DNA of 64,000 bases from Diplocloster hominis (GTDB lineage: Bacteria > Bacillota > Clostridia > Lachnospirales > Lachnospiraceae). The notes beneath the pieces were generated by a model that saw only the letters and a program-made list of their open reading frames with translations, made no database searches and was not told where the DNA came from. Below are positions 23,245-31,392 of this stretch, in pieces. Each line of letters opens with the position of its first letter. Positions within the stretch are counted from its first letter, which is position 1. A program made the position numbers and the translations under genes. The stretch covers positions 124,001-188,000 of the forward strand of contig NZ_JAWDIY010000006.1 in NCBI RefSeq assembly GCF_032380655.1. The letters run 5' to 3'.

Positions 23245-24438
23245 ATGTCCGATATCAGAACGGTATTTAATAACGGCGGTGGAATATTACAATTGACACC
23301 TACCTGGGTGCCCAGGGGATTCAATGAGCCGGGCCACCGGCTTAGGCTGCATCCGGATGACTGCTATGCATTTGGAATGGACCGGGGGGGAATCTGTGAA
23401 CGCTGGCTGGGAAGCGTTACCGTAGCGCTGAACGGCCCCAAGACCGGGCCTACGGAAGGGATGAGCTTTGTGCTGGCGGATAAAGCTTCCGGATCAAAGA
23501 TATTGTTCGCCGACTGTGTCAGTGAGCTGGGAGCCGATCTGATCGGAGCAGATCTCCAGAAGGAATACGGAACGTGGCCTACTTTTGCGAAGCTTTACGA
23601 TTATGATAAGCCTCTGTTCCACCACCTTCATCTGAAAGAAGAGCAGGCCAACCGGATCGGTATGCACGGAAAACCGGAGGCTTATTATTTCCCGGTGCAG
23701 TATAACGCCTATCTGGGCCGGTTCCCGCTGACCTATTTCGGATTCGATCCTTCTACCACAAAGGAGGAGGTTATGGAATGCCTGAGAAACTATGATATCT
23801 GCGACAACCGGATCACAGAGTTATCCAGAGCTTACCGTATCCAGCTGGGAACCGGGTGGTATACACCGGCAGGCGTAATTCATGCACCGGCATCTCTGGT
23901 CACCTATGAACCCCAGTGGAACAGTGATGTGAATACGATCATGGAAAATGTGACCATGGGGGAGGTGAATCCCCATAACCTTCTGACAGACTGCGCGCCG
24001 GAGGAAGAAAAAGATGACCTTGACGCGATCTTCGGACAGATCGACTGGGAAGAAAGTACCCGGCCGGATTATAAAGAAACGTATTTCCGGGCTCCAAAGG
24101 TAAAATGCGAATCTGCCGCAGGGGCGGAAAAATGGGTCGCATACGCCAATGAGTGGATAGCGGCAAAGGAAACCACGGTGCTCCCAGGACAGACCTATAC
24201 GCTTAGGGACAAGGCATGTTACTGCGCGCTGGTCGCCCAGGGACATGGCACCTTTGGAAGCTTCGAGTGCGAGGCGCCCGGGCTTCTTCGCTTCGGGGAT
24301 ATCTCGGGGGATGAATTTTTTGTGTCGGCCCAGACGGCAGAAAAAGGGGTTGTAATTGTCAACACCAGCAGTTATGAACCTTTGGTGATCCTGCAGAATT
24401 TCGCAAATAATAATCCCGAGGTTCCCGCTTGCGTTTAA
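23245..24438 (+). CDS. Cupin-fold isomerase, mannose-6-phosphate isomerase-like
   Basis: A 397-residue cytoplasmic protein with two cupin-like halves, similar to type I phosphomannose isomerases but lacking their helical domain. Metal-binding residues probably include the 'PLFHHLHLKEEQANRIGMHGKPEAYYF' type region (about 127-153) and the late 'GTGWYTPAGVIHAPASL' segment (about 207-223), where PMI has its conserved His. The start at 23245 follows TTAGGAGGGAATTTGAA; the frame is open 30 codons upstream. As first gene of the operon with a TIM-barrel isomerase, RpiB and DhaKL, it may convert the entering aldose to a ketose. The substrate is not evident. Confidence 0.7.
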   Translation: MSDIRTVFNNGGGILQLTPTWVPRGFNEPGHRLRLHPDDCYAFGMDRGGICERWLGSVTVALNGPKTGPTEGMSFVLADKASGSKILFADCVSELGADLIGADLQKEYGTWPTFAKLYDYDKPLFHHLHLKEEQANRIGMHGKPEAYYFPVQYNAYLGRFPLTYFGFDPSTTKEEVMECLRNYDICDNRITELSRAYRIQLGTGWYTPAGVIHAPASLVTYEPQWNSDVNTIMENVTMGEVNPHNLLTDCAPEEEKDDLDAIFGQIDWEESTRPDYKETYFRAPKVKCESAAGAEKWVAYANEWIAAKETTVLPGQTYTLRDKACYCALVAQGHGTFGSFECEAPGLLRFGDISGDEFFVSAQTAEKGVVIVNTSSYEPLVILQNFANNNPEVPACV

Positions 24439-24519
24439 TCCGGGGCAGGCGTTTGTGAAGATAACGCGGGTGTTATTTCCTATTATATAAAGAGGCGTAA
24501 AAAGAACGGAGGATCTGTT

Positions 24520-25377
24520 ATGTATTTTAAATTTGGTGTAGACAGCTTTATATGGGCCGAGAACTTCAGCGAAAAAGATCTGTGGATCATCCGGAAGGCA
24601 AAGGAACTGGGCTTCGAGGTGGTTGATTTTGCGATTGCTGATCCCTTTGCCTTTCCGGTTGATGCCGTAGAAAAAGAATTAAAGCGGGTTGGGATCGACT
24701 GCGTATGCACCACGACCCTGACTCTGGGGACCAATCCGATCTCGCCGGACCAGACGGTCAGGGAGAAGGCGCTGGAAGCGATGAAGAAGGCGGTGGATAT
24801 CTGTAACCAGCTGTCCGCCCCGATCCTTGGAGGCGTCAACTATGCCGGATGGGGATATCTGACGAAGAAGCCCCGGACACAGCAGGAATGGGACTGGGGT
24901 GTGGAAAATATGCGTCAGGCAGCCGCCTACGCGAAGGAAACCGGGAATGTGACGATCTGTGTAGAGTGCGTGAACCGGTTTGAAACCCATTTCCTCAACA
25001 TCGCAAAGGATGCTGTGCGCTTCTGCAAAGAGGTGGGGACAGGCAATGTCAAAGTCCATCTGGACTGCTTCCATATGATCCGGGAGGAGAAAAGCTTTGC
25101 CGGCGCCGTGCGCACATGCGGGAAGGAGTATCTCGGTTATATCCATGTAAATGAAAATGACCGGGGGATTCCCGGAACCGGTTTGGTACCCTTCCGGGAA
25201 TTCTTCCTGGCCTTGAAAGAGACAGGGTATGAGGGGCCGCTGGTCATCGAATCCTTTGATCCAAGCTTCGAGGAACTGGCTGGCAACTGCGCGATCTGGC
25301 GGAAATTCGCGGATACCGGTGAGGAGCTTGCCGTGAAAGGCCTTTCCAATTTAAAAGCCATTGCCGCTGAGCTGTAG
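24520..25377 (+). CDS. TIM-barrel sugar (phosphate) isomerase/epimerase
   Basis: A 285-residue member of the xylose-isomerase-like TIM-barrel group that includes ketose 3-epimerases and erythrulose-phosphate isomerases. It begins 'YFKFGVDSFIWAENFSEKDLWIIRKAKELGFEVVDF'. Metal ligands are expected at the Glu of 'ICVECVNRFETHF' (about 146-151), the Asp of 'KVHLDCFHM' (about 182), the His of 'YIHVNEN' (about 208) and the Glu of 'LVIESFD' (about 243). ACGGAGGATCTGTT precedes the ATG. Known erythritol/threitol pathways in other bacteria combine such an enzyme with RpiB- and DhaKL-type proteins. Confidence 0.82.
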   Translation: MYFKFGVDSFIWAENFSEKDLWIIRKAKELGFEVVDFAIADPFAFPVDAVEKELKRVGIDCVCTTTLTLGTNPISPDQTVREKALEAMKKAVDICNQLSAPILGGVNYAGWGYLTKKPRTQQEWDWGVENMRQAAAYAKETGNVTICVECVNRFETHFLNIAKDAVRFCKEVGTGNVKVHLDCFHMIREEKSFAGAVRTCGKEYLGYIHVNENDRGIPGTGLVPFREFFLALKETGYEGPLVIESFDPSFEELAGNCAIWRKFADTGEELAVKGLSNLKAIAAEL

Positions 25378-25421
25378 GCGCTGTATAAAGAATATTTGTA
25401 TTACATAGTCAGGAGGCTGTC

Positions 25422-25880
25422 ATGAATATTGCAATCGGCTGCGATGAAGCGGCCTATCAGTTAAAGATGGTGATGATCCGCCATTTAAAAGCACAACCCG
25501 GAGTAGATGTGACGGATTTTGGAGCGCAGGCAGGGGAAACCGTACTCTATCCGGATGTGGCTAAAGCGGTGGCAGAGGCGGTAGCCCGGGGGGATTATGA
25601 CCGGGGTATCCTGTTCTGCGGCACAGGCATCGGTATGTGTATTACCGCGAATAAGGTTCCGGGAATCCGGGCGGCTGTCTGCCATGACCCTTTCAGCACG
25701 GAGCGCGCGAGAAAAAGCAACGATGCTCAGATCCTCTGCATGGGGGAACGGGTGATCGGCCAGGAGCTGGCCGAATACCTGGTGGATATCTGGCTTCAAT
25801 GCGATTTTTCAGGGGGAGGCAGTGCCCCAAAGGTAGAACGGATTAAGGAGATTGAACGCTCCTATTATGAAAAAATATAA
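25422..25880 (+). CDS. rpiB: RpiB-family sugar-phosphate isomerase
   Basis: 152 residues, the standard RpiB length. 'MNIAIGCDEAAYQLKMVMIRHL' replaces the usual DHAG with DEAA, 'YDRGILFCGTGIGMCITANKVPGIRAA' (about 61-87) holds the catalytic Cys/Thr/Gly loop, and 'CHDPFSTERARKSNDAQILCMG' holds the His and Arg phosphate contacts. The missing first-motif His suggests a substrate other than ribose-5-P. The DhaK gene begins 26 bp after the stop, and the gene lies 44 bp after the TIM-barrel isomerase, so one operon is likely. Confidence 0.88.
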   Translation: MNIAIGCDEAAYQLKMVMIRHLKAQPGVDVTDFGAQAGETVLYPDVAKAVAEAVARGDYDRGILFCGTGIGMCITANKVPGIRAAVCHDPFSTERARKSNDAQILCMGERVIGQELAEYLVDIWLQCDFSGGGSAPKVERIKEIERSYYEKI

Positions 25881-25905
25881 ATGTTTAAAGGATGTGATGA
25901 CTCGA

Positions 25906-26904
25906 ATGAATCGGATATTTAACAAGGCTGATTATATGGTGGAGGACATGCTGAAAGGGTTCCGGGAGGCGAATAAGGATATCGTGGCTCCCACAGAGAA
26001 TCCCAGGGTACTCAAATATAAGCAGGCGCCAATTCCGGGCAAAACCGGCATCGTTACCGGCGGGGGCTCCGGCCACAAGCCGGCCTTCATCGGATATATC
26101 GGCATGAACCTCTGTGACGCGGCTGCCGCAGGGGAAATTTTCTCTTCCCCCACAGCAGCAGCTTTTTTGGATGCCTTCAAAGCGGCAGACGGGGGGAAAG
26201 GAGTCGCCTGCCTGTATGGGAATTATGCCGGTGATAATATGAACGTCAGGATGGCTGTCCGTAAAGCAAAAGCACTTGGTATTACAGTGAAAACGGTAGT
26301 GGCAAACGACGACTGCGCATCGGCTCCCAAAGACCAGCCGGAGAAGCGCCGCGGTGTCGCAGGGGAAATCCTGATGTGGAAGGTGGGAGGCGCCAAAGCC
26401 GCTATGGGGGCAGACCTGGATCAGGTCATAGCCGCTGCCCAAAAAGCCATGGACAACACCCGCTCTGTGGGGATCGGAACCGCTCCCTGTACGATTCCTG
26501 CTGTAGGACATCCGAATTTTATCATTGAGGAAGGAACTATGGAAGTGGGGATCGGACATCACGGGGAACCCGGTATCAGGATAGAACCGCTCAAATCCGC
26601 TGACGGGATCGCGGCGGAGATGCTGGATCTGATTCTGCCCGACCTTCCGTATGCCGCGGGGGACGAAGTGGCAGTGCTGCTGTCGGGTTTGGGCGCGACT
26701 CCGGTTATGGAACAGTATATAGTATATAAGAAGGTGGCGGAGATTCTGGCCGACCGGGGCATCACGGTCTACAAATCGTATGTGGGGAATTATTTTACCT
26801 CTCTGGACATGATGGGGGTTACGTTGACCCTGATGAAGCTGGATGAAGAATTAAAGGAATGTATTGATCTGCCGGTAAACTCGGTCGGTTTGAAACAACT
26901 TTAG
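25906..26904 (+). CDS. dhaK: Dihydroxyacetone kinase subunit DhaK
   Basis: 333 residues. 'IVTGGGSGHKPAFIGYIGMNLCDAAAAGEIFSSP' type loop (about 50-82) is the DHA-binding region. The covalent-adduct His lies in 'GIGHHGEPGIR' (His218/His219). The subunit binds a short ketose through a hemiaminal with that His and transfers phosphate from DhaL-bound nucleotide. Starts at 25897 and 25906 are both possible after AAAGGA; 25906 gives the usual N-terminus. No dhaM lies nearby, so whether the phosphate donor is ATP or a PTS protein is open. Substrates in this family include dihydroxyacetone and erythrulose. Confidence 0.88.
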   Translation: MNRIFNKADYMVEDMLKGFREANKDIVAPTENPRVLKYKQAPIPGKTGIVTGGGSGHKPAFIGYIGMNLCDAAAAGEIFSSPTAAAFLDAFKAADGGKGVACLYGNYAGDNMNVRMAVRKAKALGITVKTVVANDDCASAPKDQPEKRRGVAGEILMWKVGGAKAAMGADLDQVIAAAQKAMDNTRSVGIGTAPCTIPAVGHPNFIIEEGTMEVGIGHHGEPGIRIEPLKSADGIAAEMLDLILPDLPYAAGDEVAVLLSGLGATPVMEQYIVYKKVAEILADRGITVYKSYVGNYFTSLDMMGVTLTLMKLDEELKECIDLPVNSVGLKQL

Positions 26905-26916
26905 AGGAGGTGTGAC

Positions 26917-27558
26917 ATGGCATTTCGCAATGAGACTGCAGGGACTGTCATCCTGGACCTGATCTCCACCATACAGTCCAATAAGGATTATTTAAGCGAG
27001 GTTGACGGGAAGATCGGTGATGGCGATCACGGCATTAATATGAACAAAGGGTTTAGCATCACCGAAGAGAAGCTGGCGGGACGTGACTTCTCCATGTCAG
27101 AAGGCTTCCAGGTGCTGGGGGAGACCCTGATGGAGGAGATCGGCGGGTCGATGGGCCCGCTCTACGGCGTATTTTTTGAAACGCTTTCACAGACCTGCGC
27201 TGGTATGGAAAAGATCGATGAAAAGGTCTTTGGTGATATGCTTCAGAATGCTGCAGAGGCCGTCCAGGAGATCGGTGATGCCCATGTGGGGGATAAAACC
27301 CTGATGGATACTTTGCTGCCTGCCCTTGACGCTTATAACGCGGCCTGCGCGGAAGGGAAGAGCTTCACGGAAGCGCTGGATGATATGCAGCAGGCGGCAG
27401 CGGACGGCTGGAGGTCCACAGAGGATATGGTTGCCCGAATCGGGCGTGCCAGCCGGTTGGGGGAGCGCAGCCGCGGGGTTCTGGACGCCGGGGCTACCAG
27501 CTGCTATCTGATCCTGGATTCCATGGCCCGGTCTATAAAAATGTTATTTCTGAATTAG
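26917..27558 (+). CDS. dhaL: Dihydroxyacetone kinase subunit DhaL
   Basis: 213 residues, an all-helical nucleotide-binding subunit. The three Mg-binding aspartates are Asp30, Asp35 and Asp37 in 'VDGKIGDGDHGINMNKGF'. 'EIGGSMGPLYGVFFETLS' and 'VGDKTLMDTLLPA' are further signature segments. Starts after GAGGAGGTGTGAC, 12 bp from the dhaK stop. It is the last gene of the operon; a shared terminator lies 30 bp beyond. A short fragment resembling the GGGGCCTGTCCCC repeat end lies in between. Confidence 0.9.
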   Translation: MAFRNETAGTVILDLISTIQSNKDYLSEVDGKIGDGDHGINMNKGFSITEEKLAGRDFSMSEGFQVLGETLMEEIGGSMGPLYGVFFETLSQTCAGMEKIDEKVFGDMLQNAAEAVQEIGDAHVGDKTLMDTLLPALDAYNAACAEGKSFTEALDDMQQAAADGWRSTEDMVARIGRASRLGERSRGVLDAGATSCYLILDSMARSIKMLFLN

Positions 27559-27588
27559 GAGGGGCCTGTCCCCTCTCAGCGTATGCAG

Positions 27589-27625
27589 AACAGCCGTAAG
27601 TGCGTATAACACTTACGGCTGTTTT
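27589..27625. terminator. Bidirectional terminator between convergent sugar operons
   Basis: AACAGCCGTAAGTG pairs perfectly with CACTTACGGCTGTT and is followed by TTTT. It separates the dhaKL operon (plus) from the ABC importer operon (minus). Confidence 0.8.
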
Positions 27626-27668
27626 CAGATATACTTTTGATTGATATGGACTGGAATTTACTTCTTTC

Positions 27669-28760
27669 CTATTTCAGATATTGGTCTACATTGTCCTTGG
27701 TTACCAGTACGAACGGAACGATATTTTCTTTCTCGAAGGGCTGACCTGCGATGATCGCATCGATAACGCTGACTGCCGCTTTTACCTGTCCGACGCCATC
27801 CTGGAGAACGGTTGCGCCCATTTCACCGGCTTTTACCATTTCCAAAGGTTTCTGGTTGCCGTCGACGCCAACGCATACGATATCTTTTCTGCCGGCATCG
27901 TTGCAGGCTCTTTGAGCTGCGGAGGACATATCATCATTGTCACAGATGATGGCTTTGAGGTCGTCGCCGTATTTGTTCATCATATCTGTAGCCACGTTGG
28001 CCGCTTTGTCAGCTGCCCAGTCACAGGGGAAATCACCGACGGATTCGAATTCCGGATGATCTTTCATCGTATTGGCAAGGCCCTCTCCACGCTGGATCTG
28101 TGCGGAGTTGCCGATGATACCCTGGCAGTGTGCATATTTTCCGCCGTCGGGAACCTGCTCGATTACCCATTTCGCCAGAAGCTCGCCTGCATATACGTCG
28201 TCGGAACCGCAGTAGGATACCGCAGCTTTATCCGTGCTGTCTGTCTTGGAGTTTACAACGATTACATGGATGCCTGCATCCGCCATCTTGGTTACGGCCG
28301 GATCGGAAGCGGTTGCTTCTGCCGGAAGAATAATGACCATATCACAGTTCTTCGTGATACATTCATCGGCACGGTCGATCTGCTTGTTGGGATCGGTCTC
28401 GCCGTCCAGGATGCCTGTCCAGTCGTCGATCTTGCCGTCTTTTTTCATCTGGTCAAAGATTTCCTGAGCTGCGGCATTGATGGGGGCATGGAACGGGTCA
28501 ACCAGGTTCTTGGAGATGTAGCCGATGGTTATTTTGCCGTCCCCGTTGACATCTGCCACAACGTCTGATGACGAGTCGGCGGGTGCCGCTGCGTCGGTTG
28601 CTGCAGGTGCGGGTGTCTCCGCTTTGGCCGGAGCCTCTGTCTTAGCCGGTTCCGGTGCGGCAGCGTCTGCCGGGGCCTCTTCCTTCGCGCCGCAAGCAGT
28701 CATACCAAGTACCATAACGCCTGCTAACAACAGTGCCAAACCCTTTTTCATGTTTTTCAT
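27669..28760 (-). CDS. Sugar ABC transporter substrate-binding lipoprotein
   Basis: A 363-residue lipoprotein of the periplasmic-binding-protein-like (ribose/LacI-type fold) class. The lipobox is at about 19-23 (LGMTAC), followed by a long Ala/Pro/Glu low-complexity linker to about residue 65. The domain then begins 'KITIGYISKNLVDPFHAPI'. 'ECITKNCDMVIILPAEA', 'IHVIVVNSKTD' and 'LKAIICDNDDMSSAAQRACNDAGRKDIVCVGVDG' are typical ribose-binding-protein features. It is the last gene of the minus-strand operon, 101 bp after the permease gene. The ligand is probably a pentose or similar, from the xylulokinase neighbour. Confidence 0.9.
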   Translation of the reverse strand: MKNMKKGLALLLAGVMVLGMTACGAKEEAPADAAAPEPAKTEAPAKAETPAPAATDAAAPADSSSDVVADVNGDGKITIGYISKNLVDPFHAPINAAAQEIFDQMKKDGKIDDWTGILDGETDPNKQIDRADECITKNCDMVIILPAEATASDPAVTKMADAGIHVIVVNSKTDSTDKAAVSYCGSDDVYAGELLAKWVIEQVPDGGKYAHCQGIIGNSAQIQRGEGLANTMKDHPEFESVGDFPCDWAADKAANVATDMMNKYGDDLKAIICDNDDMSSAAQRACNDAGRKDIVCVGVDGNQKPLEMVKAGEMGATVLQDGVGQVKAAVSVIDAIIAGQPFEKENIVPFVLVTKDNVDQYLK

Positions 28761-28861
28761 TTCTTTTCCTCCTTTTGGAATGGTTTTATCGTAAATCCCC
28801 GATCCCGGGGCCTTTACTTCTCATATCTGACGGTCATCTTAACGGTCATCTAAATGGTCAT

Positions 28862-29842
28862 CTAACCCTTTTTCCGGTTCAGAACCATATCCAGTAATAC
28901 CGCGCCGATAATAACCGCGCCTTTGGTCATGGACTGGTAATAGGACTCGATGCCGATCAGGTTCATGCCGTTGTAAATAAAGCCGATGATAAAAATACCC
29001 ATGACAACGCCGGGGATAGTGGCAACACCGCCGGCAAAGGATGTACCGCCCAACACGCAGGCTGCAACCGCATCTGTCTCATAGCCGATACCGATGTTGG
29101 ACTGGGCGGATGACGTTTTGGCGGTAAAGATAATGCCTGCGATACCGGCCAGCAGGCCGCTTATGGTGTAGGCTCCAACCTTTGTCCAGAATTCGCTGAC
29201 ACCGGATGCGATAGCCGCGTGGACATTTCCGCCCACCGCGAATATATAGCGGCCGAACTTGGTCCAGTGAAGCATAATATATACCACGACGGTTACGACA
29301 AATAAAATTACAATGGGCAGCGGTATCGGTCCCACTTTGGACGAATAAATATGCTGAAAGGTCTCGCTGGTCAGCGGTATTGCATTACCGCCGCTGATTA
29401 CCTGCGCCAGGCCCCGGATAATCAACTGGGTGGACAGCGTAACCACGAACGGGAACATATTAAACCTGGCTACAAAAAAGCCATTCAGGAATCCAAATGC
29501 GGTCGAAGCCAGCAGGGCGATCAGACAGGCCAGGAACGGATTTACGCCGAAGTTCGTAATAAACTGGCCGAGAATACAGCTGACCAGAGCTAACTGAGCG
29601 CCTACGGACAAATCGATCCCTCCTGTGGTGATGACCAGACACATACCATAGGAGATCATACCGTTGATGGATACCTGAGTAGCCACGTTGATAAAGTTCT
29701 TCGCGCTGCGGAAGGCCGGCTCCATAATTGAAATAACGATAATCATAATGAACAGGACTACGCCGATTCCGTATTTCCCCATAAACATACGGAACTTATC
29801 CCTGTCGATACCCAACACTTTCTTTTCTTCTTTAACCGCCAT
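28862..29842 (-). CDS. Sugar ABC transporter permease (RbsC type)
   Basis: A 326-residue inner-membrane permease of the BPD_transp_2 family with about ten hydrophobic spans. The signature region 'GGIDLSVGAQLALVSCILG' lies at about 70-88, and 'LNGFFVARFNMFPFVVTLSTQLIIRGLAQVISGG' at about 120-153. 'ACVLGGTSFAGGVATIPGVVMG' near 260-281 is the cytoplasmic coupling region. AGGAGGAGAAAAT precedes ATG 29842. It lies 12 bp after the ATPase gene. Confidence 0.92.
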   Translation of the reverse strand: MAVKEEKKVLGIDRDKFRMFMGKYGIGVVLFIMIIVISIMEPAFRSAKNFINVATQVSINGMISYGMCLVITTGGIDLSVGAQLALVSCILGQFITNFGVNPFLACLIALLASTAFGFLNGFFVARFNMFPFVVTLSTQLIIRGLAQVISGGNAIPLTSETFQHIYSSKVGPIPLPIVILFVVTVVVYIMLHWTKFGRYIFAVGGNVHAAIASGVSEFWTKVGAYTISGLLAGIAGIIFTAKTSSAQSNIGIGYETDAVAACVLGGTSFAGGVATIPGVVMGIFIIGFIYNGMNLIGIESYYQSMTKGAVIIGAVLLDMVLNRKKG

Positions 29843-29854
29843 TATTTTCTCCTC

Positions 29855-31366
29855 CTATTTACCGCCAAACTCCTTGGCCAGAATTTTTTCCTGTCCCATG
29901 ACACCGCTTACGATCTCCTGCCTTAAAACTTCCCCGTTTAATTTACCCTCATGATAAATGAGGATCCGGTCACTCATTCCCATAACTTCGGGAAGCTCTG
30001 AAGAAATCATGATTACCGCCATGCCCTTTGCCGCGAATTCGCACATGAGGGAGTGGATCTCTGCTTTCGCTCCCACATCCACGCCCCGGGTCGGCTCATC
30101 CAGGATCAGAACCTTGGGATTTGCCATAAACCATTTGGCAATGACTACCTTCTGCTGGTTCCCGCCGCTTAAGGAAAAACCGTCATGCTCGATACTGGCG
30201 GCCTTGACCGTAAGCATTTTTGCCACATCATTGCACTCTTTTTTTTCGCGCTTCTGATTGATCAGAAGACCTCTCTGCCTGGCCGGCAGATTGGGCAGGG
30301 AGATATTTTCCCGTATAGACCGGAACAGGCAGAGGCCATATTCCTTTCTGTCCTCGTTCACCATACAGATCCCTTTTTTGATAGCCGCCCTGGGACTTTT
30401 GTTAACGATTTTTCTGCCCTCTAAATACATCGAGCCGCTCTTGATCTTATCAAGCCCGAAGATAGCCCGCATAGTCTCGCTCCGACCGGAACCGACCAGG
30501 CCGGAGATGCCCAGGATCTCCCCTTTATGTACCTCAAAACTGATGTTTTCAAAACCATTTCCGGTCAGATTTTCAACCTTGAACACCGTCTCCCCTATTT
30601 CGCAGTCCGTTTTCGGAAATACGTTTGCCACATTGCGGCCGACCATCATGGAGATCAGTTCATCTTTTGTCACGTCTCCCAGGTCGCAGCTGTTTACATA
30701 GGTACCGTCCCGGAATACGGACACCCGGTCGCAGATCTCAAAGATCTCATCCATCCGGTGGGAGATATAGATAACGGCCACCCCTTTGTCTTTTAATTCC
30801 CGAATGGTCCGGAAGAGATGTTCCGTCTCTTCACTGTCCAGGGAGGAGGTGGGCTCATCCATTATGATCAGTTTCGCATCGCAGGAAACTGCCTTGATAA
30901 TCTCGATCATCTGTACCTGGGCCAGGGTCAATTCCTGCATAAGAGTTTTGGGACCGAAGGGGAAATCAAATTTCTCCAGGATTTCCGCGGCTCTGCGGTT
31001 CTGCTCCTTTTTGTTCAGGAGGATACCGCCCAAGGTATTTTCCCTTTTCAGGAAGATGCTTTCGGCAATGCTGAGATATGGTTCAGGATTCAGTTCCTGA
31101 TGGATCATTGATATGCCTGCCGCAATCGCTTCCACGGGCCCTTTTACCGAATAGGGCTGGCCCTCAAACGTAATGGAACCGGAATCTGCTTTATACAGGC
31201 CGATAATTGTTTTCATCAGTGTGGATTTACCCGCCCCGTTTTCGCCCAGGAGCGCGTGGACCTCGCCCCTGCGTACGTGCAGCTGTACGTTGGAAAGTGC
31301 CTGGGTACCGCCGAATGCCTTCGATATTCCCTCACATTCCAGAATGTAGTCCTCTTTTTTCTCCAT
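29855..31366 (-). CDS. Sugar ABC transporter ATP-binding protein (RbsA type, two domains)
   Basis: 503 residues with two fused nucleotide-binding domains. Domain 1 has Walker A 'GENGAGKST' (about 41-49), signature 'LTLAQVQMIEI' and Walker B 'LIIMDEPTSSL'. Domain 2 has 'GLVGSGRSE' in place of a full P-loop (about 285), signature 'LSGGNQQKV' (about 397) and 'VLILDEPTRGVD'. The signature of domain 1 lacks the second Gly pair (LTLAQ), as is common in this family. It energises import with the permease and binding protein encoded downstream. Confidence 0.92.
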   Translation of the reverse strand: MEKKEDYILECEGISKAFGGTQALSNVQLHVRRGEVHALLGENGAGKSTLMKTIIGLYKADSGSITFEGQPYSVKGPVEAIAAGISMIHQELNPEPYLSIAESIFLKRENTLGGILLNKKEQNRRAAEILEKFDFPFGPKTLMQELTLAQVQMIEIIKAVSCDAKLIIMDEPTSSLDSEETEHLFRTIRELKDKGVAVIYISHRMDEIFEICDRVSVFRDGTYVNSCDLGDVTKDELISMMVGRNVANVFPKTDCEIGETVFKVENLTGNGFENISFEVHKGEILGISGLVGSGRSETMRAIFGLDKIKSGSMYLEGRKIVNKSPRAAIKKGICMVNEDRKEYGLCLFRSIRENISLPNLPARQRGLLINQKREKKECNDVAKMLTVKAASIEHDGFSLSGGNQQKVVIAKWFMANPKVLILDEPTRGVDVGAKAEIHSLMCEFAAKGMAVIMISSELPEVMGMSDRILIYHEGKLNGEVLRQEIVSGVMGQEKILAKEFGGK

Positions 31367-31392
31367 ACCTGCTCACTCCTATATATTATTCG

